Shown here in pieces: positions 1-11,635 of a stretch of 64,000 nt of DNA (its first letter is position 1; each line of letters begins with the position of its first letter). The notes below the pieces were generated by a model, which saw nothing but the letters and a program-made list of their open reading frames with translations, searched no databases and had not been told where the DNA came from. The stretch spans positions 28,073,186 to 28,137,185 of the forward strand of contig NC_052350.1 of assembly GCF_009727055.1 (NCBI RefSeq), written 5' to 3'. This DNA comes from Benincasa hispida (lineage: Eukaryota > Streptophyta > Magnoliopsida > Cucurbitales > Cucurbitaceae). Both the position numbers and the translations under genes were made by a program.

Positions 1-660
1 TATACTTACCTTAACAAAGGGAAGAAGTGAATTCTATCTTGTGTAGTTGAGTTTCGGCTTTCCACTCAAATGAATCCCCAAATTGGTAGGCGCATTGAGT
101 CCATGAATCTGGCCACTCTCAACTCTTTCCTATTAAAGGATTGCCTTCATAGGCAGAAGTTCGCAACTGACTCAGGATTAAGGTCAAGTCATCTATAATC
201 ATCCTAGTGAAATTTAAGTCTTTTCTGATACTAGTGTTAAAAATAGAGACTAATCATTTTGTGGTCTGCACTTATACAACCCCCAACACCCCCCCCCCCC
301 CACCCCCACCCCCCCCCCCCCCCCCCCCCCCCCATATGTCTCTACAATGAATGATCAAGATCAGATGTTTGTAACATTATACAACAATTGTAACAATTAC
401 AAAGCAGGTCGTATTCATAATGTCACTAGGAAAAGGTATCCAGTCTTTTCCATCTACTACAGACTGTTCAGGTTATTACTTAAACATGATCCACTTGTAT
501 GTCTCCACATACATGCTTAAGTTACATAAAATAACCTAGGATCTTAGTTTATTAGATTGAGTTAGTGAACATAAAATAATAATTATTTCCTCAATAATAT
601 TTTGTTTATACAAGTTTACAAACTATTAGAATATAAGAGAGATTTAAGACACCAATCTCA
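1..660 (-). mobile_element. Copia family-L LTR remnant, right end only
   Basis: This is the right-hand part of a reverse-oriented LTR that continues beyond the window start. It aligns by eye with the right halves of the LTRs at 23,022-24,890 and 29,343-31,283: the blocks on 'gaagtgaattc', 'tggccactctcaac', 'ggattaaggtcaagtca' and the terminal 'atttaagacaccaatctca' occur in the same order. On the reverse strand the LTR would begin TGAGATTGGTGTC, a decayed form of the family start TGTTGGGGTTGATGCC. No coding sequence is present. The boundary at 660 is approximate. Confidence 0.7.
281..333. repeat. Poly-C microsatellite
   Basis: This is an almost uninterrupted run of C, broken by single A residues near 285-287, 302 and 308. 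It lies inside the LTR remnant, where the other LTR copies have ordinary sequence, so it arose after insertion or is inflated by sequencing or assembly. Its length is unreliable in short-read data. Confidence 0.9.
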
Positions 661-1740
661 TCATCCCGTGAAAGCAAGTAGTGAGGAATGGTTCCTGCTT
701 CAAATGGGGGATAAACCTAGGGAAAGGCTAGGAATTTAAAGACTTGTCCCAAGACACTTGAGTTGTAATTTTCGACATTTTTCCATTCATTTATTCCTTG
801 TAGTTTCTTTTATTTTCTTTTCAACATTGAACTCGATATTGTAGCTATGATTTATGATTTAATAAAGTTCATTATTCTATCATTTCTCATGAGCTAAATC
901 TTCCGAGGGGTTCAGCAATGTGGATGCCCTAGAGCTATTATGGCTTAAGTAATGTTGCACTTCATACCACTTTGTTTTACACATTCTCTTTATTGAATTT
1001 AAAAAACAAAACTACAAGTTAAACTGGCCACTTAATTTAACGGTCTAGCTCTAATGCCGAGAAGGTTAGGGTGTAAATGGATATCACAAAGGGATATGGC
1101 CTTCAAACCTAGAAATAGGACAGTTACATCATTTTAGAAATAGGGAACACCATAGGATAAAGAAACTAAACTAGAATTAAAGTAAGATCTAGCTAGCCAT
1201 GGAAACATTAGACATTAGCTTTTTAGACCTTCTAAAGAAACTTGACACAAGACTGAATAGGAGTAGATTTCTGTTCATGTGTAACTCACTATCCTAGTAT
1301 GATGCGGCCAGATGTATAGCATCCGAAAAGTTGAAACATTACTTGTCCCTGTTCAATCATCATTATTTACTATTTTTAAGCTTTTGCCTCACTTACCACA
1401 ATATAAAATTTTCATTGGTTACTTTACCTTGGTTTCATTGATCTATAGTCATAACAACTTAAAAATCATTCTAGTCCTATGGGATTCGTCACTTGGAATA
1501 CTCCAAGTTTATTTCTTCATCGATAGTGTATGATTGCACTGAGACCTCAATTATCCATACTTTTTTGCTACTCATACATTGGGTTGATTAGTCTTCCTCA
1601 TTATGACTCTGGCAAGGATCTAGTTTGTGGAAGCTTCCTTGAAAGAATTGAAAGAAAGGGAGAAAAAGTTTTTCAAAGAACTATTCTCGGTATGATGATA
1701 TTGAATAATGAATGCTCTCCTTATACTTTCCTCCACTCTA
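661..1740. other. Unassigned intergenic or repeat DNA
   Basis: I recognise no gene. Open frames at 1,312-1,533 and 1,530-1,757 are 73 and 75 codons, AT-driven and without known motifs. The text around 780-960 (T-rich, then 'gggttcagcaatgtggatg') resembles eroded LTR sequence, but I cannot assign it to a family. Confidence 0.5.
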
Positions 1741-2593
1741 TAAAGTCCTTTATATAGAACCTAATTAAGTTTAACCTAATTAATTATAATTATTGATTTC
1801 AATGTCTTATATTTAAATGACTAATTATTTTAATCATATTCAAATAATTTAATTTTTTCATTTTATATATTTCTAATTTAAATATCATTGAAATTAATTT
1901 TATAATAATGTATCTTAATACATCAATGCTTATATTAATTGTATCTAATAAAAATAAATATAATTTTTCTTAAATTTGTTGAGATGTATGTCCTAAAACC
2001 TCGCAGTTAACAAGTTATTTGAAATAATTATTGATTATTTTATATATGCAATTATCTATTTAGGAAATATCCAAGGTTGTTTTATGTAACTTGATCAGTA
2101 TGTGGTAGACATACAGGTAGATCATGTTTACCTTATCCTGTTGGTACTGCAGATACGACTCACTTTATAAATATCACAAGAGTTGTCAGCGTTACAAACG
2201 ATTTGATTCAAATCGTTCTTGTGGTGACATGCGAGTTTAGGTATCCAATACAATGAGTTTGTATAAGACTAGACTGCAAAATGATTAATCTCTCTTTATA
2301 ACACTGTTGATGGAAGAGATTAACATTTCATAAAATGACCATAGGTAACTCGACCTCAATGCTGAATGATTTATGAACTCCTGTCTATGAGGGTAGTCCT
2401 TTGATTTATATGGGTGAGAGTGGCTCGACTCACCAACTCAATAAGCCTATCATTTTGAAGATTTGGAACATAGCTACACAAGATAGAATTTGCACCTTTC
2501 TGTCTTTAGGGTAAGTAGATGAATTACTCCCTTAAATGTTGACTCAGGTTTTTAACAATGGGGTCCCTCCCTCTCACTGGGCCAAAAGGTTTT

Positions 2594-4790
2594 TTTTTTA
2601 GAGGAATTGGAATATGTAGGCACGATTTAGGTTTCATTTGGAAAAATGTCAAAATCGAAAATAATAAGATTTTTGGCAAATCACGTATAGATCACATATG
2701 TGATATTTTTTAAATTCCTGTTTTACCCTAGGTCGCTGGTTTTGTGATTTTTGTTCCTATAAATAAACAGTAGTTGTTGAAGTTGAAGAAATGATGTAGT
2801 TATGGATACAGTGTAATTGTTGAGTTATCAAATTTCAAACGTACTGATTTAATAAAAAACTAAATAAATGAAACCCTAAATTGTAAAATTGTAAGTTATC
2901 AAATTTCCATTTAAACAAATAATTCTTCCTAATTTTTCTTTGCAAATATCTGTTTGGTAACTATTTTTTCTTTATATATTTGATTTTATCTAACTACAAT
3001 TCAATTTCTTCAATTATTTGTTACAAGATTCAATTTTATCTAATTTTTTTCATTTGTTTATACATTAATCTGTTTCCATCTTTTTTCTATTCGTTCATTT
3101 ACCTTCTTATCACGTTTTATTCTTCTTTTTTTTTTTTCATTTGTTCATTCATATTATTATTATATTCAATTTTATTTTGAGTTGTTTTCAAATGTAGGAA
3201 AATGAACTAAAATATTTACAAATATAGCAAAATTTCACCGTCTATCAGCAATAGACACCGATAGACTACTATTTATGTTATCTGTGTCATGGTAGACACA
3301 AATAGTAATCGATAGACATAAATAGTAGTCTATTACGGTCTACCACGGTCTATCGTAGATAGATTGTGATATTTTTTCATTATTTGTAAATATTTTTAGT
3401 AATTTTGTCATTTAAAATAGTTTTTCTTTATTTTTAAATTCTTTTTATAGTTTTTAGTGTATATTTTTATCTCATTTTATCTCATATTATATTATTATAC
3501 AATTGTTAACGTTTTGAAATACATTTTTGGTTATTTTACATCTCATTATCTAAATTCATGTGTTTGTTATTGACACATAGGTAAGATTGAATTTACACAT
3601 TTGTTCTTTTTTCTTAATTTCAATTTTCTTTATCCTCGTCTTTTGATTTTACCAAACGATTATATCCATTGATCCATTGATTTTCTTCTTTCCCATTTCA
3701 TTTATTCATGTATGATGATTTAATCTTCTTTTGCTTCATTATTATAATCAACTCTCTTCATTTTTGGCAAAAAGAGATAAATCTTGTTTAGAGAATCGGA
3801 AAGTTAAACACTACAATATATCAGAACTTTCATGACTGCAGTAGATGCCAGAGAATCAGAGTTATGACTTTGTGTGGTGGTTGACTACTCTCTAATGTGC
3901 ATATGAATCTTGCAAATACATTATATTTGAATATTAATTCAGCAGAAGCAGATCCTTCTCTCCAACCTTCTGAGCACATCATTATCAAACTTGGTTTATC
4001 TAATTCTTTTTTAATTAGTTTAACCATTTGTTACCAGATTTAGTTTCATCTAAATCTTTTTTTTATTAGTTTAAACATATTGTTATCATATTCTAAATGT
4101 AATATGAAGTTAAACATATTTCCAATTTGCCTTCAAGTGGGCTCAGAAAATTAACTAATATACATTTACACATACAGTGTAATTGTAACATAAAGTTATG
4201 AGATTAACTAATCTACATTTACACATACAATGTAAATGTAATAAGAAGTTATGTGATTTTAACCAACCTTTCTCGTGTTTCATGATTTAAACTAGAGATT
4301 GTCCCTGATTTTCTCCAATAATATATATTTAAATCTATTTTTGTTATTAGATTCTGTTTTAACTTTTTTTTATTTGTTTATACATTTTGTTATCATATTT
4401 TTTTTTGTTTATATTATTATTATTTATATAGTTTATACTTTTTAAAATATAATCTAATGATATAACAATATTTCATTGGTATATAAAACATAGTTATATA
4501 CCTATTTATTATTTTGATAAGATTTGTTTTACATTGTTTCATTAAGAAAAAAACTAACTCTTATTTCCAAAGTTCCAATATATTTATAATTTTTGTGAAT
4601 ATTAAAAAATTCTAAGCACTCTTCTCCCTACATATTTATAAATTTATATATTTTCTTAAGGAAAACTATAATTCTACTTTACCTCCCCCTCATCCCACCC
4701 TTTTCTTTCTCTTTTTCTTATTTTTCCTTTGCACCAAGTTTGTAGCCATAACAACTCCACACCCTCCTCGCCAAAGTGGCATCTTGAGTT
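2594..4790. other. AT-rich insert within the solo LTR
   Basis: The insert interrupts the LTR between 'gggccaaaaggttt' and 'aagtaactgtaggggtaaaac'. In other copies these are separated by about 100 bp that include the 'cccgagaggtg' block. No terminal repeats, target duplication or protein similarity is visible. It is very AT-rich with long T tracts (for example 3,120-3,140). It contains a MITE-like inverted repeat at about 3,187-3,418. The right junction is blurred by a short direct repeat of 'gaataagaggtaattgtag'-type sequence around 4,843-4,905. Confidence 0.5.
3187..3418. mobile_element. MITE-like inverted-repeat element
   Basis: About 50 bp at the left (3,187-3,238, containing 'aaaatatttacaaatatag') is an imperfect reverse complement of the right end (3,366-3,418, containing 'ttatttgtaaatattttt'). 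The core consists of short inverted variants of 'gatagacataaatagtag' and 'ctatcgtagatag'. No coding capacity exists. The size of about 230 bp, the AT-rich terminal repeats and the lack of a gene fit a MITE. The superfamily is not assignable without a target duplication. Confidence 0.55.
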
Positions 4791-7008
4791 ACCTCCTTTA
4801 GAACCTCTCATTCTTTCTTCTCTCATCATCACCCTCTCTGCTAAGGAATAAGAGGTAATTGTAGGGGTAGAACCTCTCACTTAAGGAATAAGAAGTAACT
4901 GTAGGGGTAAAACGGTAATTTGATCCAATTGTGATTACGAGTAATTCGTGAAAGGTTGTCTTGCTAATAATTGGTTATATCCATGGAGATAGATATATAT
5001 TTCAATACGAACAGTACAGCTATAGGTCTTTAGTAAAGTAACCCACAGTTAATGAGTGTTGATTAATTTAATTAAAGAGTTTAATTAGTCAATCTCAAAT
5101 TATTGGAGCTTTAATCTCTAGATCCATTAAGTCCTTTACCTAGCTCACTATCGATAAAACAAGAATCATTTAGTTTTGGATTAATTTGAATTGGTCAAAT
5201 TAAATAAGAGAATATAAATTAATTGTACGAGATACAATTGATATAATATATATGGATATATTATAATATAAATTTATTTTTGAATCAAATTCAAATATTA
5301 ATTATATGAATCAAATTCATATAAAACTATAGGTAAAAAATTAATATGAATGAGATTCATATTAAAACCATTGGTTATGAGAGAGGATTATATTTAGATA
5401 TGATTCAAGTATAATTAAATATATTATATTAATTTATTAATTAATTAATATTATTTATTTAATTATATATTAAATTAGATTTAATATAAAACTAAATAAA
5501 AGACAACTTCCATGGCGAGTTAGCCGCAGTGTTAGTGGAGGGTTGTTGTAACTTCTCGTTAAAAAAATTAAAAAAACAAAAAAGATAATTGATCATTCCA
5601 AGAACTCTCTCAATATTCACAAGAAATCTCTCACTCTAAAAAGTTTTTTTTACAAAAAAAAAATCTTTTGTAAAATTCATCTTTCCTTCTCCAAAAGTTG
5701 GATCCCACCATCTGGTTCTTGCCAGAGAATAGCAAGGTAATACTGGTGGTAGTGTCTCTTCAATTGGTTCTTAATTGAGGAAGAGGTTCGGAGTTCCAGA
5801 GAGTTCGTAGATGAAGGATTTTCATTGAAGACGGTCTTCAAAGGTATGATTTTTTCCCCCTTTAAAAGCATGCTTAATTAGAATGTGTTTATATTCTCTG
5901 TAGTTTCTTGTACATTTGAAATATTGATTGCAAGCACACGTGCATTAACATGCTTTTCGCTGTGGGATTTGATCCCTTTAAAATTAACACATTAATTTGA
6001 ACATTTGAAATTTTCTTTCAATACTGCTGATCCCCATTGGTGCATTGTGAGCTAGCAAGAGGACCTTATGAACCTATAAATTATAACCTCCAATGATACA
6101 AGATTAATTAACTAAACATTTTAATTAACCTTTACATTAACTCCATGGTATTCCATTAAAGACCTATAATTGCACTCTTTCTTATGCACTGTAGGACAAG
6201 TTATGTTCATAAATATAACCATTACAAGCAAGTCGATATTTCACAAGTTGTTCGTAATTGCAGCTAGGTCGAAGTCTGTTTTACCTCTGTAATTACCTCT
6301 ATCTCCTTAAGTACCACGATCCTCTATTAAACAATTCGTTTATGGTCCAACAATAAACTAAGTCTTTCTCGGGCTAGTGAGAGGGAAAGGTCCCATTGTT
6401 CAACTCTTGAAATTAACACTTAAGTGTGATCTACTTTTACTATATGAGAAAGAGTGAATTCTATCTTATGAAATTATGTTTCCAACCTTCTATTGGGTTA
6501 AGTTCCCAAAATGGTAAGCATATTAAGTCAACGACTCGGGTCGCTCTTACCCATGCAAATTAAAGAACAAGCCCTTCCAGGCAAAAGTTCATAACTCACT
6601 GAAGATTAAGATCAAGTCACATATAATTATTCTATGAAGTATTAATCTCTTCAATCAACGGTTTTATAGAGATAGGTTAAATATTACATGATCCAGTCTT
6701 ATACAAACTTTCTTTGTATAGGATACCCCCACTCATGTGCTTCCACTGATGTGCATCTTATTGTTTGTAGCAATTATAAAAATGGATCGTATGTATAGTG
6801 TCACCGGGATAAGGCACCAAACCTTATTCATATACTTAGGTTCTTTTGTTTATTACTTAAACATAATTCACATGCATGTCAACCACATACTATTCAAGAT
6901 CACATCTAATAATCTTGAATTTTTACTGTAAATATTATTTAATAGTGTATATTTATTAATTAAATTAAATAATTAATCAACTAGAGACTTTAGGGCACAA
7001 ATCCCAAC

Positions 7009-8172
7009 GATAGTAACATTCTGGATTTACATCAATCCAATTATTATTATGAAGTATCCACATTAAATAGTTTCTTCAATAATTATCAGTTGATTATCTT
7101 ATTCGAATGATATTTAAAGTTTATACGAATCTCTTTTACAATAGCAAAAGTGAAAACTATTTGTAAAGTTAACAAAATAAATTTTTAAAACCCTTAAGGA
7201 CTCTTTAGAATACTAAGATAAGATATGATGTCTGGAGTTCATATGTCTTTGGAGTTTATATATCTTTGGAGTTCATATGTCTGTGTTTTGGGTATTTAGA
7301 GTGCTAAGTTGAGTTCAATGTCAGGAGCATCTGATGCAGTTTTTTCTTACACAAATAATCTATTTTTATGGTGATTATTTTTGTTGGAAACTTTTTTATT
7401 TAATAATTTTACATATCTTTTTTAATAAACTATGGATTACACTTTGCTTTATAGTTTTTTTTTTTTTTTTTAAGTATATATATATTGCTAGGAGTTTTGG
7501 GAAATGGGATTTATGTTTTACTTTTGCATCATGCATTTCAATTTTTTTTTTTTTTTTTTTTAAACTTAAGCAATCATTTTACATATTTGTGTATATAACA
7601 TCTCTAGTTAAGTTGGACAAAATTATATTGGATTCATTGGAACAAAACAAATTTGGATTTATATTGTAAATGAAATATCCTCAAAATGTAATTGTTCTAT
7701 ATATAATGACATCATTAGTCATATTACATGGTTGGCACAAAAATATGTAACAAAAACCACATTTCCCAACCCAGTTATATTATACAAAAAATTATATATT
7801 CTATGTGCCAACAAATGACCAAGTCCATCTACATAGAAAAATTACATAAAAATACATCCAAATTCTCTATTTGATATATATATTCGATAACTTTGGCCTT
7901 TTACCCACAAACTCCAGTTTGTAATATTTTTTTCATGATATAAACTTCTATTTGGATTAACTTGGAAATAATATTTTTCAAAAAGTTATTTTAAATTAAA
8001 CACTTTTGATAACAATTGTTTAAAATAAAAACATTATGTGTGTTTGGCAACTATTTCTCAAAAGTGTTTTTTGTATACAAGTTTGTTTGATTTGTTATAT
8101 GTTAAAAGTGTTTTTGTTAATGTAAAATTATTATAAAGAACAAGTATAAGATACTATGAACTAATATAAATA
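7009..8172. other. Unassigned AT-rich DNA
   Basis: No gene is recognised. Notable texture includes a short repeat of 'tatgtctttggagttcat' variants at about 7,225-7,290 and T tracts at about 7,455-7,472 and 7,540-7,561. The 111-codon open frame at 7,334-7,669 translates to F/I/Y-rich sequence dictated by these T tracts and has no domain signature, so I do not call it a gene. Confidence 0.5.
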
Positions 8173-8581
8173 GGTTAAAAAAAAAACACTTATGATCTCT
8201 AAACTTTCATAAAAATAACAATTCAGTCCCTAAACTTTGGTTTGTAACAATTTAGTCAGTGAACTTTAGTATGTCACAATTTGGTCCTTGTACTTTTAAA
8301 TTCATTACAATTTAGTCCCTTATGTAAACAAATTTATCAGAATTAGATGTCAGTTTTTATTTTATGATGTAGATTTTGTATTTTATAAAAAATATCAAGT
8401 CTTTAATTATTTTATTGATTTAGTTAGGCAAGAAATCTCATTAAATCTTAACAAAAATTTCTACAATAGGGACTAAATTGTTACAAAATTGAACGTTCAG
8501 GGACTAACTCGTTACAAACCAAAGTTCAGGGACTTAGTTGTTACTTTTATGAAAGTTAGGGATTAAAAGTGATTTTTAACC
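8173..8581. mobile_element. Foldback MULE-like element, non-autonomous
   Basis: The left terminus GGTTAAAAAA at 8,173 and right terminus ATTTTTAACC at 8,581 begin long imperfect terminal inverted repeats. About 70 bp is clearly paired, for example 'actttggtttgtaac' on the left with 'gttacaaaccaaagt' on the right, with weaker pairing further in. Each arm holds repeats of about 35-40 bp built on 'acaatttagtccctaaac'. The sequence matches the outer arms of the element at 10,420-18,937, which has a 9-bp target duplication, so I assign it to the same Mutator-like family. No clean target duplication is visible here (atataaata against tttaaaatt). Confidence 0.7.
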
Positions 8582-9770
8582 TTTAAAATTTAAATCATTG
8601 GACTTGGTGGAGTTGGCTGCCATCTGTCCATTGACGGTGGTGGTCGAATGTGGCTGGAGTTGGTCACCAGCTGTGGTTTGCCAGTGGAAGTTGTCGGTTG
8701 GATGTTGGCAGAAATCGCCAGAGTTAGCTGCTGGAGTGGCAACAGGGGCATCAGTGGTGATGGGGACTAAGTGCAATATGGGTGACTTGCCAAATTGCCC
8801 TCCCAAACATTTAGTTAAGTATATATATCAACTCATATCATCTTATGTCATCACCCCAGGACATCCCATTAAATTTACTAAAGTATCCTCTGCATCAAGA
8901 TTTTAACAAATCGCCCATGATAGAAATTTTGTGATATCATTAATATTACATGGATGTCATTGATATCTACTTTAAGTTCTATGATTGAGAACTCCAATTA
9001 GTTTTGGTGAAACACCCACAACGATAATAAGAATAACCTCTATTAACAAATTGATAATCAACCCCAAGAAAGATAAACATATTCAGTTTGGAAAGATTGA
9101 TAAAAGATTAAGAAGAAATAGCCAAAATGAGTATAGTTTGACTAACATAGTGTTTATCAACCCACATATTGTAAAAAAAAAAAAAAATGATAAAAAAATG
9201 AAAGAAGCATTTTGTTCCTATCTTCAAGATTTCAAACTCTACACAATCTAATTGATCAAATTAGATTGAAATTTCTAAAACATAAATTCTAAACACAAGA
9301 ATATAAAAGAAAGCATAAAAGCTCCAAACTCTATGATAAATTCATTCAAATTCCAATTATACTTCAATTGTGGGGGAAAATATTATTTAAATTCAATAAA
9401 AAATCATTAAGAAAGGTTACAACCTTTTATCTATGTTATCTAGGGTTACAACCTTTCATCTATGTTATCTAGATTTAGACAAAACTTTTGAACTCTATAC
9501 ATGAACTTTCATAAATGTAAATACATAAAAATAAATTGGAACAGGTTCATAAAGGATGTTGATGAATCTTGATTTTCAAAATCACCATTGTGTCTCTCGA
9601 ATGACCTTAAAGGTTGAAATGTTGCAATTTTTCACTATAAATTGTAAACTTAGTTTAGAAGCAAGCATTTAATCTTTATTGAATTTTTTTTAGTTCTAGA
9701 TCCTTATCATTGCCACTTATTTCCTTATTAATATAACAATAAAAAAAATCAATTACCAATATCACTAATA
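8582..9770. other. Unassigned DNA with a GC-richer patch
   Basis: At 8,600-8,790 the base composition is visibly richer in G than its surroundings, and both strands are open (102 and 76 codons). The G-rich strand reads as 'ggtggtggtcgaatgtggc'-type low-complexity text and neither translation matches a family I know. From 8,800 to 9,770 the DNA is AT-rich with an A run at 9,174-9,187 and no recognisable coding sequence. Confidence 0.45.
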
Positions 9771-9774
9771 TCTA

Positions 9775-10150
9775 CTCTTTATAGCGCCACGATCATTGAT
9801 ATCACTGATACACTGATATCACTGATAGACTAATGTGTATCTTTGATATTTACCTATGTTCTATCATTGATACCACTAATAAAAACGATCTATTTTCATG
9901 TGATATTTGTGATATCATTGATAGACCGGTATCACTCATATACGAATATGAATGATATCTACCATTTTCATCATCGATATCACTAATATCACCGATCTAC
10001 GAATATCACAAATACACGGATATCACTAATAGACTATTAGAACTGATATATACTAAAATTTTATCATCAATATCATAGATATCACTTATATTATCGATAC
10101 ATGGATGTCACTGATAGTCCAATATTACTAATATCTACCCTTTTTATCAC
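9775..10150. repeat. Degenerate ATCACTGATA-type repeat tract
   Basis: Variants of 'gatatcactgatagac', 'atatcactaatatcac' and 'tatcattgatacc' recur at irregular spacing of roughly 15-40 bp. The unit is itself near-palindromic (GATATC, TATCATTGATA), so the tract could fold locally. It resembles an eroded simple or tandem repeat rather than a gene. A small outlier of the same text lies at about 8,930-8,975. Confidence 0.6.
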
Positions 10151-10189
10151 CAATACACGAATAACATCAACATCTTCCATTTGTTCTTT

Positions 10190-10410
10190 TGACCATTAAA
10201 AATACGAAAAATAATTAAAATAATACACACAAAAAAAACTACTCATGAGCTTGATTTTATTCAATCAATTATATATCTTCATAACATAATGGAATGGAAC
10301 ATGAGTATAAATAAATATTAATTAATTAATTATCATATAGTTAATTAATATGAATCATGTTCAAATAACATCTCCATAACCTATAGTAAGAATATAAATC
10401 TCATGCATAT
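10190..10410 (-). mobile_element. Left part of a reverse family-L LTR
   Basis: The AT-rich stretch with 'ataaatattaattaatt', 'atgaatcatgttcaaataac' and 'ataacctatagtaag' matches the left-middle part of the reverse LTR at 29,343-31,283 (around 29,890-30,060). It continues at 18,947 on the far side of the nested DNA element, with a 9-bp duplication, taattttaa, at the break. Its left terminus is not identifiable. Confidence 0.5.
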
Positions 10411-10749
10411 TAATTTTAAAGTTAAAAGACACTTTTGGTCCCTGAAGTTTCGTGAAAGTAACAATTTAGTCCCTAAACTATGGTTTGTAACGATTTAGTA
10501 CCTATACTTTCAATTTTATAACAATTTAGTCCATGAACTTTAGTATATAACAATTTTGTCCTTGTACTTTTAAATTCATAACAATTTAGTCCCAACCTAA
10601 ATAAATTTAGGTTAAAAATCACTATTGGTCTCTGAACTTTTACAAAAGTAACGAGTTGGTCCCTGAACTTTCAAAACTCACGATTTAGTCCCTGAACTTT
10701 CTAATTGATATCAATATGGTCCTTCTATTAAAATTTCTATTAACTTGCA

Positions 10750-11635
10750 AATGGAAGTGTGAGATGACACCACGTGTCATCCTACCTGTGAAAAATAAAG
10801 GCCACATATAATGTATTAGAGAAGAAAAAGGCGTGGATTATTTAGAGAAAAAGGGTGATTCATATTTATTTGCTTTGCATTCGAAGATTCTTTCTTTCCA
10901 TTCATGCAATTTCTCCTTCTCTTTATCCTATATTCTTCGAAAATGAAAGAAGAGTTGTACAATTTCCGATCGGCACCTACTTGGATTTTTTAGGTTAGTT
11001 TGAATTTTCTCTAAATTTTTTATTGTCTTTTTGAAATTTTTGGAAGTGGGTTTTTTAGGGTTTGGTTTCATTTCAATCAAATCCAAGTTTTGTCATAGAA
11101 AAGAGGCTTTAAAATTTCTTTTGATTGCATTTTGTTCACCATTCTAGCCGTTGATAAACTTATCAAAATTTATGACTCAAAATTTGATCTCTAGGATTGT
11201 TTGAGGTTAGTTTTATTTTCAATTGGATATGAGGTTTTTTCTCTAAAAATTTTCATCTTTCCATATTTTTCTCTTTTCTTTCTCACTTTTTTTTATTTGG
11301 AAAACTTGTTGTATTGATCTTTTATTTCATTTTAAATCACTTATAATTCTACTGTAATCTACTTATTTTCTAGATTAATTTTGTTTACTGATTTAATGCA
11401 TAGTTGGTTGAAATTGATCTTTATCCCTTATTGCATCGTATGGTTTAAATACTTTTCATACTTGATGCAGAAGAAGCAGTTGGAGGGAAATGCGAAAGTT
11501 TGTTCCCTCTACAATTTCATCTAATTCGACTTGGAAGGGAAGCTCCACAATATTGAAGAAAAGAATTAGATGGGCAATGATTTTGTAATTCATTTGTATC
11601 CAGGAAAATTTGTAGTTTTTGGGAAGATTGAATGT
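10750..11635. other. Left body of inner MULE, no gene recognised
   Basis: This is the stretch between the left terminal repeat and the copia insertion point. The first 150 bp are still part of the inverted arm. The rest is AT-rich with intron-like text such as 'ttttttaggttagtttgaat'. The reverse frame at 11,456-11,722 runs into the copia LTR and has no domain signature. I cannot say whether it derives from the 5' part of a transposase gene or from captured DNA. Confidence 0.4.

Larger units (their letters stand above)
1977..5980 (+). mobile_element. Solo LTR of copia family L, carrying an insert
   Basis: The LTR starts TGTTGAGATG at 1,977 and ends GATCCCTTTA at 5,980, where the family expectation is a TTCA end. 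It is flanked by a perfect 5-bp target duplication, aaatt, at 1,972-1,976 and 5,981-5,985. Family landmarks run in forward order: 'catgtttaccttatcctg', 'ggtaactcgacctcaatg', then after the insert 'ggttatatccatgga' and 'gaagacggtcttcaa'. No PBS, PPT or coding domain follows, so it is a solo LTR formed by LTR-LTR recombination. About 2.2 kb of its length (about 2,594-4,790) is foreign. Confidence 0.75.
1741..7008 (-). mobile_element. Reverse family-L LTR, split by a solo LTR
   Basis: Two parts of one reverse-oriented LTR flank the forward LTR at 1,977-5,980. The left part, about 1,741-1,976, is AT-rich and resembles the middle of other reverse copies. The right part, 5,986-7,008, holds the family blocks 'gagctagcaagaggacctta', 'taaagacctataattgcactc', 'gtgagagggaaaggtcc' and the terminal 'tttagggcacaaatcccaac'. 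The right terminus is close to the expected TGTTGGG start on the reverse strand. The left terminus could not be placed. Confidence 0.6.

Noticed and set aside
7334..7669. A 111-codon forward frame rich in F, I and Y
   Set aside because: It is produced by long T tracts and AT-rich DNA; there is no domain, and low-complexity membrane-like text is expected from such sequence.
8173..8581. 9-bp target duplication for this MULE-like copy
   Set aside because: The flanks atataaata and tttaaaatt agree at only about five of nine positions; I assign the family by similarity, not by a duplication.
8576..8906. Overlapping open frames on both strands in a G-rich patch
   Set aside because: No homology or motif is recognisable, both strands are open because of composition, and no promoter or splice structure is evident.
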